From NCBI GenBank assembly GCA_025738555.1, contig JAOVFP010000010.1, positions 2,108,001-2,172,000 of the forward strand: DNA of 64,000 nt, read 5' to 3'. Positions 45,757-57,216 of this stretch are shown in pieces. The notes under the pieces were generated by a model. The model did not search any database. It worked only from the letters and a program-made list of their open reading frames with translations, and had not been told where the DNA came from. Numbering within the stretch: position 1 is the first letter of the stretch; the number at the start of each line of letters is the position of its first letter. This DNA is from Cyathus striatus. Its lineage: Eukaryota > Basidiomycota > Agaricomycetes > Agaricales > Nidulariaceae. A program made the position numbers and the translations under genes.

Positions 45757-48038
45757 CTAAACACCAAGGTTACGATTCGGAAGAACGTATGGCCAGTGCA
45801 GTTGTAAAATTGAGGTATCCCACTTATCCAATACTTCCGTACTGTACCTTTTGTTCATATCCAATGGTACCAATTCGAACTGCCGGTTCTCCCTCCGCTT
45901 GATGACGCAGAAGGTTTCCGTCATGTTACCGGAAACAATTGCAAAGGACTTCAGTGCTTGACAATGTGCAGCGAATGGGTAAGCAATGCAATGAGAATCC
46001 AGGAAGTAGTCGCTGTCCTCTAAACCAGCGCTTGAGAATCCGCTCATATCGGCCTCATCTTCAGAGATGAAACCGTCCTCGAAATATAGAATTCCTGCAG
46101 GACTCGGATCAAGGTACATGACCCGGAAGTTCCAAGAGAAATGTTCAAGGCGTTGGAAGGCAGAGAAATGTGGTGCATATTCGAAGGATGCATGCGGCCA
46201 GGTTGCAAGCTTAGCTTCTTTCTGCAGGATGTTCTCGCGGCGAATAATGGTGAGACCTAAAAGTTGAGGGCACTTCGCTGCAATTCTATTAAACAGCTCA
46301 AACGAGCCTTCCTTTATGCCATCAATGACAAGGACTTGCAATGGTGCTATCTCCAATGCATCGATGAGTGCGAAAATAGGTCCATCGTCTAAACCAAATG
46401 TGGCCGTGATCTTCAGATGGGTCAACTTCAGTGGCGCTTCGGCGGAATTCAACTCTATCCAGCGTGCCAATTCTGTAACTCCTTCGTCGTCAATGTGCCC
46501 GATGAACAATTTTTCCAGAGAAGCGAATACTTTGCTGCGTTGGGATATGAAACCCGGTGGTTCTAACATCTCTCTATGGTCCAAGACAGAAAGTGTGCGC
46601 AGATTAGGGTACAGCGGAACTGGTAACCAGACAGATGCCAATTTGTCGCTAGTATCCAGGAGCATCAAATTCCAAACACTGGAGGAGGGTCCAATTATCT
46701 CCCCAGAAACAATGCTCTCTATAGCCTGTGTCGTGACAGTGCAACAGCCACAGTCGAGAACAGTAAGATGTGGAAGAGCAGATATCGCCTGTAAGATTTC
46801 GACGGACACATCGACTTTATTTAAGGACAATGTTTGGAGATTTTTGCAGTTGAGTATAACGTCTACGAATGCTTTAAAAACGGGCTCGTAGAAAGTGTCG
46901 TCAAATACAGCGTCGAGACCATAACTGACCAACGTCTCCGTGGCACGGTTTCCGAGACAGAGTGACCCAACGACACCCATAAGATCAGGTCGACTAAGCA
47001 AGAAATTCGACTGATTGATAAAATTGATTCTGCAGGCTTCAATAGTCGGTATCATGATTTTGATGAGTTCCTCTGGGCCCTTATTCCTCGTTTCCCCAAA
47101 GAATCCGAAAGGAAAATCAAAACTGAGAGTTCGAGTCTACCAAAGTCTCATTAGAAATTATCAAGGTCAATTAAGGGAAGAAAATACGATAAATATGTAA
47201 GGCTTTCCAATCTCTCTTAATTTGTGACATACAGAAGAAAGAAGCCGTGCTTGCTGAATAGTAGCGAATTTGAATATAATATCCAGAATTTCCGTAGGGA
47301 GGTCGAGTAGACATATGCTTTGAATTTTAGGAAGTGGATTGCGACTGAGCTGATCCAGTACATCTTCTGTAGACAAAGACTCGGTTAACAATTTAAAGCA
47401 GTGATAAGTGCTAAGCCGTAATGCTCACGAATAGAACCTACCAATCCCTGATAGCCTGAAGAACGGGAAACATGCCATTTCTTCACAAAATCATCCCACA
47501 TGGTGCCGTCTTTCATTGTATACTCTACTTCAATAAATTTCCTGGTCCTAGAGTGTCCTAATTTCACTTCTCTCTCGGTTTGCTGAGATTCAACAGTGAG
47601 CGATAGGTTGATGAAATCAAATAAAAATGCATTCCACCTTTTGAAGAGTGATATATAGCGCTTTTAACAATTAGCGTGATTGTATATACCTACAAGAGAA
47701 ATCTATTAACTGGTAGATGGCGACCTGTGAGGTCCAATTTGCCCTTTGCTCCTGGTTAGAGGCGCATCCATCATCAATTGTAGTAGAAAGTAGCACACCT
47801 TATGAAAGCCTTTGATAGAGTCGCAAAACCGCATTAGTTTTATGTCCCTGTAATAGTCACTTTGCTTTGCTGGCTCCGCAAGTACTTCTCCCTTCTGTTC
47901 GTTTGCGCGCCTCGCCTCGAGGAACTTCGTGTTGAATTCATCTTCCTCGTGAAGTAGCAAATATGGCCAAGAGGTTCTGTTTACAAGTACATTGCGATAT
48001 TGGAAATCGGGCTCGTCGTCTGACACATCCGAGAACAT
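45757..48038 (-). CDS. F-box protein with leucine-rich-repeat-like C-terminus
   Basis: This is a probable substrate receptor of an SCF ubiquitin ligase; target unknown. Proposed exons: 47799-48038, 47442-47660, 47188-47379, 45757-47136; all lengths are multiples of three, giving 676 residues. The F-box (CLLDLPTEILDIIFKFATI...ARLLSSVCHKLREI) lies at about residues 176-215, followed by LRR-like segments (LQTLSLNKVDVSVEIL, LPHLTVLDCGC, LTHLKITATFG, LQVLVIDG). The F-box exon has no ATG of its own, so the upstream exons with an acidic start (MFSDVSDDEPDF) are taken as the same gene. The first intron (138 nt) and its weak acceptor TTAAAAG are the least certain joins. Convergent with the dehydrogenase gene, 93 bp between stops. 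Confidence 0.7.
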
Positions 48039-49077
48039 GTTTCCGAGTGTTACTTGACGGTTGGAAGATGGATAGTCTTTAGCAGAACGGAGGGTGCACG
48101 TTAATCGGATTATGAAAATTAATGTCGGAGAATGAACTACGCGTCTAAATCGTGGCCACCTGGGATTGCCGATTGCCGTGCAGTGTACTTCCCAATCGGG
48201 ACTACTGCCTTTGCATAATTAGGAGCAGCAGTGGTGTGACACTCGCGGATATAAGGAACGCCAATAACACCACGCCAAAAGAACGCAGTTGTCATTGCAC
48301 TGACATGCGATGCCACAAAAAATGATATGTAAGGTAAGGATAAAACGAGAAAACATGAAGAGAGGAAGAGAGAAAAAAGAGAAAAGATAAGTATGCGTGA
48401 AAATGTGTAAAAGTAAGAAAAGAGAAAAACGGCTAAGTATTAATGTTTAAGAAACTAACAAGGTTGTGGGTGGGTGGGTAACCGCGAAAAGAAGAGCGTC
48501 GTCAAAGTACCTGGTTGAAATCGGAGGACGAGGGAGTTAGTCCAACAGCAGAAATTAAAAGGGAGGTATGCATGCCTGGTGCAGGAGGGCGAGGGATGCG
48601 TATTATCAAATCCCTGCGAGCCTCTTTGTACCGAAAAAGTGGAGCCCCTTGTTAGTGAAAAAGGCTAGGTCGTAAATGAAAGTACAGCATGATGCAAAGG
48701 TTGAGTCAGCACTACATACCCCAGGCGATCGACTCATCTAGGTAGAGCGTTACCAACTCATCCAGTCTGGACCCTAACAGCAGATTTCCACGTGTGTCGA
48801 CGAAGTCCGAGTGACTTCAACAGTTAACCACCTCTCCTCCGTGATTGGCCCAGTGCAAGTTTACAACTTGAACTGCAAACAAGCGCCGTTTTTATATGCA
48901 CCGAGATAAGTGAAAATCAGAGATCTAGCAATAACGTTCTCAAAAAATTTGATTCCATGATCTCGGGCCTGGGCGCATGTGCGTGGGTACGCAGTGCGCA
49001 CACTCGAAGTGCAACCAGGTACACCAAAGCATCTTGCCTAACTACCATCCCATTGGCCATTTATCGAAAATTTGGCA
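48039..49077. other. Intergenic, upstream of the F-box gene, nothing recognised
   Basis: A purine-rich low-complexity stretch (GAAAAGAGAAAA-type, 48330-48430) is the only notable feature. It ends at the target duplication of the hAT derivative. Confidence 0.5.
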
Positions 49078-49085
49078 CTTCAAAA

Positions 49086-50437
49086 TAGTGTTGCCGCTGG
49101 CTCAGCTCGGAGCCGCTGAGCCGCTACAGATGATGATCGGTCCTTTGTACACCACTACTCCTTTGTACAGTAGCACTTTTCTCTAAAGCCTTTGCATGTA
49201 TTACTTAATTCTGGGAATTATCCTGTAGGATATAGAACAGAGATTGATTACATATGTTATTTTATATATATCTATTTCTGTTTAAATGGTGATACTGATT
49301 TTGGTGTGTTTTGTGAATTTTGCGAAATTCTGACAATGCTGTTTCCTATGAATTTGTACACTTTTGGCTGATACAGAACTTATTTTGCACTCGTACATAC
49401 TTTAAATGCACGCACATATCATTTTATTCCTGAAAGTTTATGTGTTTACTGTGAAAACGGCAAGATCTCCTTCTCATCCCCCAAAATAGTACATGATGTG
49501 TCACATAGCGTGACACCCCTGAAGGCCCGATGGCAGGGAAAGCAGGGCTGTCACGCATTGTGTGACACTGTACAACCGAATAGCGGTTCACAGAATTCGC
49601 ATCAAAACCAATAAAACATAAATAGCTCCCTCAGTTCTTGTCATAATGACGTGAAATTTAAGTATGTTTTAGTATAATTCTCGGAAAACATATGTACGAA
49701 CTTATACGTAAATACATGCACGATCGACGAAGTTATAACAGAAACGAATTTCGGTGTACAAAGTACCGATCATCATCTGTAAGCGGAGCTGTCAGCTCAC
49801 TGAGCTGAGCGGTCGTTATTCGCTCATAGCTCCTGCTGACTAGCTCTGAATCCTGAGCTGAGCTGACAGCTCCGAGCGAGCTTGAGCTAACCGCTCCTGG
49901 GCATTTGTGGGAACATAGTTATATAATGTCGGAAATTAAAATGAGACAAAACCCTAACCACATTTCAGTCAGACACTGATAACTCGCTTCAGTTCCATGT
50001 GAACGTGTTTTCCCATCAGGGAAAGAGACGATGACACAATCAAATTTTACCCAAGATTATGGAGCCATTACAAATGCTCAAATTCTGCATACGATCTGGG
50101 TGTGCACTTAACTTTACAGAGGGACTATGTAAGTAAGGAGGAGTAGATGCTTGAATTGGATATGAAAAATGCGAATTAGTTTGCAGCAGCTGAGGATATA
50201 GACATTGCTATTCAGTCTCTTCTGAATGAGTAAACACTTAATTTCAGTTTAAAATATGTACCAAAATTCATTTGTACTTATCTATTTGTAATATAGGTGC
50301 CTGAGCGGCCGCTCGAGTAGCTCAGCTCACTGAGCCGAGGAGAGCTGAGCTATTCCATTTTGCTCAGCTCAGCTCTTTATCCTACAAGGACAGTAAGCGG
50401 TGCTGAGCCGAGCGGGAGCTGAGTGGCGGCAACACTA
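49086..50437. mobile_element. Non-autonomous hAT derivative
   Basis: It starts TAGTGTTGCCGCTGG and ends with GCGGCAACACTA, flanked by CTTCAAAA duplications (49078-49085 and 50438-50445). The first ten bases match the 11-bp terminal repeat of the large hAT at 400 except at the last base (TAGTGTTGCC, then G instead of A). GCTGAGC/GAGCTGAGC motifs are dense at both ends. A decayed piece of the hAT C-terminal domain remains (CCATGTGAACGTGTTTTCC...GGGAAAGAGACGATGAC near 49992-50032, the PCERVFSSGKETMT region). It is therefore an internally deleted member of the same family, about 0.7 kb without its nested insert. Confidence 0.88.
49127..49779. mobile_element. TA-flanked inverted-repeat element nested in the hAT derivative
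   Basis: CAGATGATGATCGGT.CTTTGTACACC at the left (from 49127) is mirrored at the right end (GGTGTACAAAGTACCGATC...CATCTG, to 49779), about 27 bp with one mismatch. TA lies on both sides (49125-49126, 49780-49781), the duplication of Tc1/mariner-type (Stowaway-like) elements. It is 653 bp with no coding capacity. The middle holds two palindromes of the form TGTCAC...GTGACA (49499-49515, 49552-49570). Confidence 0.75.
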
Positions 50438-50445
50438 CTTCAAAA

Positions 50446-51420
50446 GGTGTCGCTCTAAGTTATCTTCGATAGATTATAACCAACCGCATGAATACAGAAG
50501 TTTCAAACAATCTGCTTGAACGACAAAAGCCCATTTATAACATTCCGCATAAAATGGCTTTGAAATGGTTATGGTGCCTCCTCCTGCAGTAAGTTAAATA
50601 AATTCTAATAGAAAAAGTACAGTGGCTTTTTCGCTTCAAGGCCCTTTTGAAAGCACATTACCATGACACCAACTACAGCATAACTGTAATTGATTCACAA
50701 TTTACTACAGATGTACTAAAGCATTTTGTTTAGAAATTTTAACACAAGTGGCTAATCCCAAGCTAATTCAGAAGTTTGAGCACATCGATAATTGAACTCA
50801 GTGAGCATTGCTGCACCGGGTCAGTGAAAGCACTCATCAAAATCTTAGGCCTTTTTCGGGTGCGTGGGGAAGGGGTTGGGCGCCTGGGCCTAATGCCTAA
50901 GGTAGGCTCATCAAAGGCCCAGCCCACGACATCACGTGTCCTTCCATATGTAGACACATATGCTAGCCCACGAGCAATCGTGAGGCGGGCTTATATCAAA
51001 GTACCGCAAAGTGCAGGGCAGTGCAAAATGAATGGTAAATCCACTCTACAGCCGCGGTTTCGACTCAGATCCAATGCAATATTAGAGAAAATATATTTAT
51101 ATTCATAGTATCTTTCAAACCATGTAATTTATAAAGCAGTAAGTATATAATAAGTGGAGCTGAGGTCGAAAGTTTCTGGGAGCAACCATACTAATTACTT
51201 TGAAGAATCACTTCAAATGATTTGAATGGGTTGCAGACTTGAGTTGCCGGACTGATGGAAACGGTCACAGATAAGCAAGTCACAAATTAGCCGCGTTCAC
51301 ATGCACTGTAGTTGACGAATATTGACGCATTAATCGTGTTTGATGCGTCGCTTGCGTGTCGCAAATTGAAACTTTCAAACTGATTTTTTTTATCACTTTA
51401 CACTTGCTCTGCTTCTCAGA
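50446..51420. other. Intergenic between hAT derivative and DUF6589 gene, nothing recognised
   Basis: No gene or terminal repeat could be identified. If the DUF6589/RecQ pair is one mobile element, its left end should lie here. Confidence 0.4.
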
Positions 51421-54106
51421 ATGCCTCGTACTAAGCTTGTTTTCAATGAAAAAGTCACTGCTGCTGTAAAAGTGCTCCATGATATTGGATATCGATCTCC
51501 CAATGAATTTGTACTAGCTTTCTATTGTTCTGAAGGCCATGCAGCTCAGGCCCTCCGCTATCAGGAAAATGCTTCCTACATCCCATCATCTATTCTACAG
51601 GCTTGGAGTCAAAATAGTCCTAAAGAATCTATGAATCACCTGAATAGTGCAATTACACAGGCTGCAACTGATATAATTGTTGCAGAGTCATTAAAAGCCT
51701 GTCGAGGTCCTACTCTCTGGCTTTCTGCTGCAGGAATCACAGTTCCATTTCTTACCAGTGATTTTGGGCTAGACCAGATTAAATGCTCTTATGATACACT
51801 TTTACCTTGCTTTACCATTCTTCTGTCTTCAGTTATCACTGCTACCAATGATTATGAGCACAAAAAGAATACAGAAAAGATTGGAAAAGATGTCATGGCT
51901 ATTCGAGTACATAGTTTCAGCTGCCTGTATGGTTGGAGATTATGAATTGACACTGCAACAGGTTGTTGTAACTATTATTAGCATGTGCATATTCTTTAGA
52001 AATCGAGCAACAAATGCATTTCAGATTATTATGGGACTATTTCTTTCCAGCTCTGGAGTTGGCCAGTGAGCCATAGATATATTCAATCATATGTATATCT
52101 GTCAGTTACCAGTTAGTACAGTTATATTTATAATCACTGCTGAACACAATATTAATTTACTTAAAGAACTGTTCAAAATATGTTACATTATCTCACTGTA
52201 GATGCAAAGAAACATGCTCGAGGCTTTGCCCATTCACCCACCCAGCTATGGGGTGTTGTATATGACAACATTAACTTCACATTACAAAAGGCTTCACAAC
52301 ATCTTGATTCTGGCACTGAGCAAATAAACACAACAACTGCAGCTGTTTTTTCGCTTCCCACAAAGTTCTTACGGGATGCATACAAATCGGCACTCTCCAT
52401 TGAAAGCTACCAAAAATCTCTTGGACATTGTCATGAATTTGTCTTGGACTCTTTGAAAATTTCAAAGGAGCGGCAGACAGAAGTTATTAAAGCTTTTGAA
52501 TATGCAGTATGCTCAATTCTCACATCCAATGCACCTGGTTCTGTAGGTGATAAAACCAAGAACAAGCACCTTTGCTTGCTTACTGAGAAGCTCAAACCAG
52601 TCATACACTGCCTTGAAATTGAAAAGACAGAGTTCTTTCCACTCCCAGCTCTTAATGAAGAGGAGGCTTCAGTCAATGGAACCATTCGTGTTCTACAGGA
52701 ACTATACATTTCCCATTTAGGCTTTTCAAAAGAGAAAATTGTTGAGGAAATTTGGTTTATCACTGGTGATTGGCTCTCAAAATGAAACATTGAGCTAACC
52801 AAAGAAGAATGAAAATATGAATTCTCCACATTCCAACAATTTATTTGGCTTTTTGCACAATCTATGCCGTTTCATTTTCAGCTGAACTCAATGTATGCTA
52901 TTTTTCGAACCCATCTTGGAACTGCCTCACAAGAAAATCCAAGCTCACTGGAACATCACCATACACTTTTGCGAAGATCAAAGTTTGACAGTAAAAAGCC
53001 TGAGTACAACAGTGCAAAGGAACTTGCTATGCACTCCCTCACTGCTCGTATTGTTGATTGCACCAGGAAAGATTTCACATTATCATATATTTGTATTTCA
53101 GTATTTGATATATGTTACAGAATTATAGTCAGTACTGCAAATTTGAATGAATGGTCACCTACTGCTGAAGAATTAGAAATAGTAGTCAAGCAGGTGGTGA
53201 AGCAATATACAACTACCAAAGCTGCACATATTGCATTGGAAGGTGGAGATGAAGTTCTTTGCCATTCTATTCTATTCATTCATGATATGTTACTCTTCTG
53301 GGAATTCAGTGATGCAATTCATGATGCTGATGTTGGGTGGATGTGGGTTATATATGACCTATGGTTATTTGCTATGCATGGAGCTGGGTGTCACAATTAT
53401 GCAAATGAACTGCTCGAAATGAAAGCTCAATTTGAGTGTGTACTGTCCCCACAGCTTCGAGATATAGTTGAACACACCTGGCTGGTAAACTGCTGGGGTA
53501 AAAAGGGTCACTCAATTCCAACAGATCTTTACCTTGAACATAATAACAGATTCTTAAAAGTGAGCAATTACAACTCAAATACATGTTGGAAAGAGGCTAC
53601 AATAATCAATTTAGAATGTATTTGCAGCAGTTGGTAGCAATGCTTCAATAGAGCAGATTCAAAACAAGTCTTCAGCTTGTGTTGAAGTCTTGCACTCGCT
53701 TGTTCATGAATTTGCCAAGTGGTTTGGAGCTCAAGATTATCACAGGCACCATACAACAGTCAAGACAGATGCAGACATTCGTGCACTATGTCTTGATCTT
53801 ACAGTACAGAAGGTGCACATATATAAAGCAAACTGCAAAATACATACAATAAACAAAAAGAAAGATGGTATTCGAGATGTTCTTCGTGAAGGACTGATTA
53901 TGCTGACGGAAAAAAATATGTATCATGATTGGGTCAAGCGTTCAGGAACAGAGGGAATAAATGTAATGGCAGAAGACATGACTGAACCAAACACAGCCGC
54001 AAGTCAGGATGAGGATACTCTCGAGATAGGAGAAGGGTTTTCTAATCCGAATGGGGAAATGGAAGTTCATATTCCATTTGATGAGACATTACTGGACTAT
54101 CAATAA
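51421..54106 (+). pseudogene. DUF6589-type protein gene (probably transposon-derived), decayed
   Basis: The product resembles the large DUF6589 family expanded in mushroom genomes; its function is not established, and its copy number and sequence style suggest mobile elements. Blocks in order: MPRTKLVFNEKVTAAVKVLH (51421), FQIIMGLFLSSSGVGQ (52020), GVVYDNINFTLQKASQHLDS and NTTTAAVFSLP (52250-52360), IWFITGDWLSK (52750), FHFQLNSMYAIFRTHLG (52866), YNSAKELAMHSLTARIVD (53000), and a C-terminal region to 54106. Frames change near 51900 (frameshift or intron) and near 53560-53630 (probable GTGAGC...TTGCAG intron). TGA codons at 52067-52069, 52783-52785 and 52810-52812 fit CGA>TGA. The acidic residues in VYDNINF and TGDWL could be catalytic, which is unproven. 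Its 3' end overlaps the convergent RecQ-like gene. Confidence 0.7.
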
Positions 54107-55063
54107 AATATTGTAAATAGAGTATAGAATGAAATGCAATTGAACATACCGTTCATGTGTATATGTGTCCTTTAAATCCCACTTGTGGACCGCAAACATT
54201 GGGGGAGTTGGATCCAGGAATGGATTGTCTTCATCATTACGAGCACACTTCCATTTCCATTCTGTAATGCCGGGCTTGCTGTTCTTGTTGTGAGCCTCTC
54301 TAAACTGCTCTAGAATGGTAATAAGAGACGACACAATGTTGTCATCAAGTGGAATCCATGTAATGAGCCGTCGAATCTCAGCAACATTGACTTCTGTAAA
54401 ATTGAGAATAAAGTGAGCCTTATCTACCAGTTGCTCAATATTACTCTTTGTCATGACCCAGTCGTGAGAGAGGAAAGGGTTGTCATCCTCAATTCGTTTC
54501 CAAGCTGTGTCTCTCCAGAAGACAAGAGCCTCATGAAATATGGTGCATTCTGCTGCTTCACAACATTATTTGATCTTGGTATCTTCCATGATGTCCTTTG
54601 AAATACCTGTAGGTTTGGTAATGGTGGTGGTGTTGAGCTCGGTAGATGTGTGACCATTCAATTTAGCAGTGTGAAAATCAATGAGTTTGCATTCAGCAGA
54701 AGTGAGTGGCCCAACTGCGGTGTTTGGACCAACATGACACATCAATGCACTGCAAGACTGACATGACAGCTTCTTGTCAATGTGATCATTCACTACCTTC
54801 CCTACCACCCATTCTATCCCAACACCACAGTTTGTTGTGCTACCCTCTTCATTCACAGTACTGGACTTGAAGCTTGGCAAGTTTGGTTGAGGGTGGAAGT
54901 GATTGTATAGAAATGCACACTGACAAAGTCCTGACTGTGCCTGGTTAATGAACTCCAAGGAAGCACTGTCCAAGGTATGTCTTCTCTCTTCATCTGCCAC
55001 CATTTTCTTTGTTATCTTTCTTGGGCCCTGGTCAGTTTCCGAGTTATTTGCTATTGGTTTAAA

Positions 55064-57216
55064 TAGTGGTGTTGGGGTTTGGTTCCGAACCTAGGTTCAA
55101 ACGTGAACCCATGAAGAACTGGACTGACGTTTGGTCCAAAGTTCGACTGTCTCAGGGGAACCAAACCACATGTCCAGTTCTTTGTTCTCCATAATGTAGT
55201 TTTCTCTGAACGCATTCAAATGTGTCCAAACGCGTTCAGACCTGTAATATAGATTAGATTTTTTTTGCTTTAATATAATGAACAAAGTATGTAGTATCTT
55301 GATGACTGTGGTCCATTCAGAACTTCAGCACAGAATGTCATTAGTCAGCAATGCAGATCAGTATTGCAATATGTCCATGTCAATCATTGGACTCTAAGCT
55401 TCAGCTTTCAGCACTCAGCCTTCAAGCATCTCTTCAGTGATCAACTGCTTGGCCTGTGACAGTGTGATGTCACCTATTCTGCAATGGCATCGACAAGAGG
55501 TAGTACAAAATGCGACACTATACTGATTGAGTAACTGTAACACACATACACAATAACGATGTCATATCCCGTATCGCCTACCTCCAGACCCCTATGCTCT
55601 TACTCCGCCTTTCCCTTTGTTTACTCCGGACTTTGATTACGCTCTTAATATTACTTATTGATTACTGTACATAGATTACTCTTGTTTCCTTTCTTCCATT
55701 CTACTGAGCTATCCCCTCAGTAATGTAGTATACATATCATAGTGAGTCACTTATCATTCTTAAGTGTGCCACTATCAGTTTTACTTTACACCGCCATATG
55801 CACTCACTTCTCCGACGCATTTTATTATGTTTAATTAGTTATAGTCTTCATTCTACATATGCCTACCCTGACCGTACTTCTCCACTGGCCTTTACTTACT
55901 CCGAGTCTCTAGTATTTAAGTAGTACTCGATTTGTACTTAGACTTTAGTTTCGTATTGAACTATGTCCTCACCCTTTAGTCTGACTTGAGTTACATCTCT
56001 CGTCCCTCGTCTCTCATCTTCTCCGAAGGGCTCGCCCTTACTCCGAAATCCAGGACCGGGAATCCCAGGGGCGCAGCACATAAGCTGAAGCCAAAGTCCT
56101 ACCCCCTGAGTTATCGTTCTCTACCTTTGTCTATTACTCATCCCTTGTTTCTCCACAGTCACCCCCTCATACTCCGCCGCCAAGTCAGGCTAGGGGCACA
56201 GTCGTGACAAACAATACAGACACCCCAGCCTCTGAGTTCTTGCAATTCACAGTCACAAACTCATACCGTGATCCTCAGGCTGCCTTATGGAATGACGAGA
56301 TGTCAGAGGAAGTATTTGACAACTTCCTCACACAGTTTCCGAGCCCTAAGCAGCCACTGTAGTATTATAGGTACTTTACATACATCTATGTAGTTATCCT
56401 CCCTTTCACTGCAAAATCCAGCTCGTTGCTCAAGATACCATGAATATGATTCAAATCTTCTGATACAGAATTTTAGCAGACAGTGGAGTATATTCAATTG
56501 GCAACAGGTCTGAGGGGTCTGAGGTATGTACATTCTCGCAAACGAATATTTAGTCTCTTTAGATTGACTAGCTTGTGATACAAGACGATACAATTGCATC
56601 CTGCCATCCCCTCCCTTCGACATTTCTTCTCTCTCTGCTGCAAGACTGGTGTATTGCACACTGCCTGGTAGATCTCTTTACGTCAGATGGCTGAAAATTG
56701 TATTGCAATATCTTCAAGTCAGACTGTGCGACAGCAACTCTGTGCTCTACTTTGAAGCTGCTCAGGCTGTGTGGTGGCGGCTAGTGAATTCTTTAATATA
56801 AATACACACTTCAGGGTGAATCTGGACTGAACAATCAAGTTCCACACTTGACGCCTGCCACTTCTTGTCTTGTTCTACTCCTTCCATTCTACTTTAGTAC
56901 ATATTTAACTTCTGTTTCTTTCTAGATACACAAGTATGTCTATTGAAATAAAGTTGGTCCTTAAATGCACATAAAGCACTAATTATTGTCATCTTTACGC
57001 TACTAATTCGTTACAATAAGTCAGAAAAAAAAAAAAAGGATTCTTGGTCCGGTTCAATGTTCAAACTTGCTCTGGACCTGAACCAGACCCCAGCGAACCT
57101 GAACCTCAAGTCCGGTTCTAGGTTTGGTGAAGGGGCCTGAACCAGACCTCAGGTCCAGTTCAAGGTTCAGAGAAAACTGTCTCTGAACCGGATGGAACTG
57201 AACCCCAACACCACTA
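55064..57216. mobile_element. hAT-like non-autonomous element inserted in the RecQ-like gene
   Basis: The terminal inverted repeat TAGTGGTGTTGGGGTT (16 bp) is perfect at both ends, flanked by GGTTTAAA duplications (55056-55063 and 57217-57224). Removing the element and one duplication joins the helicase frame exactly (FKP...IANNS). GGTTC/GAACC motifs are dense inside both ends. It is 2,153 bp, carries a 650-bp solo LTR, and encodes no transposase that I can recognise. Confidence 0.9.
55560..56209. repeat. Solo LTR of an LTR retrotransposon
   Basis: A 650-bp sequence starts TGTCATATCC and ends GTCGTGACA (TG...CA), flanked by AACGA (55555-55559) and AACAA (56210-56214), a 5-bp duplication differing by one CpG-type transition. 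A TATA-like AGTATTTAAGTAG lies at about 55910-55922. Composition (C/T-rich, many CCT and CTC) differs sharply from the host element. No internal retroelement sequence flanks it, so it is probably the product of LTR-LTR recombination. It is unrelated in sequence to the 371-bp LTR at 4 kb. Confidence 0.8.

Noticed and set aside
55986..56207. 73-codon frame in the solo LTR
   Set aside because: It lies wholly inside the 650-bp LTR, is of low complexity, and its extent follows from base composition.
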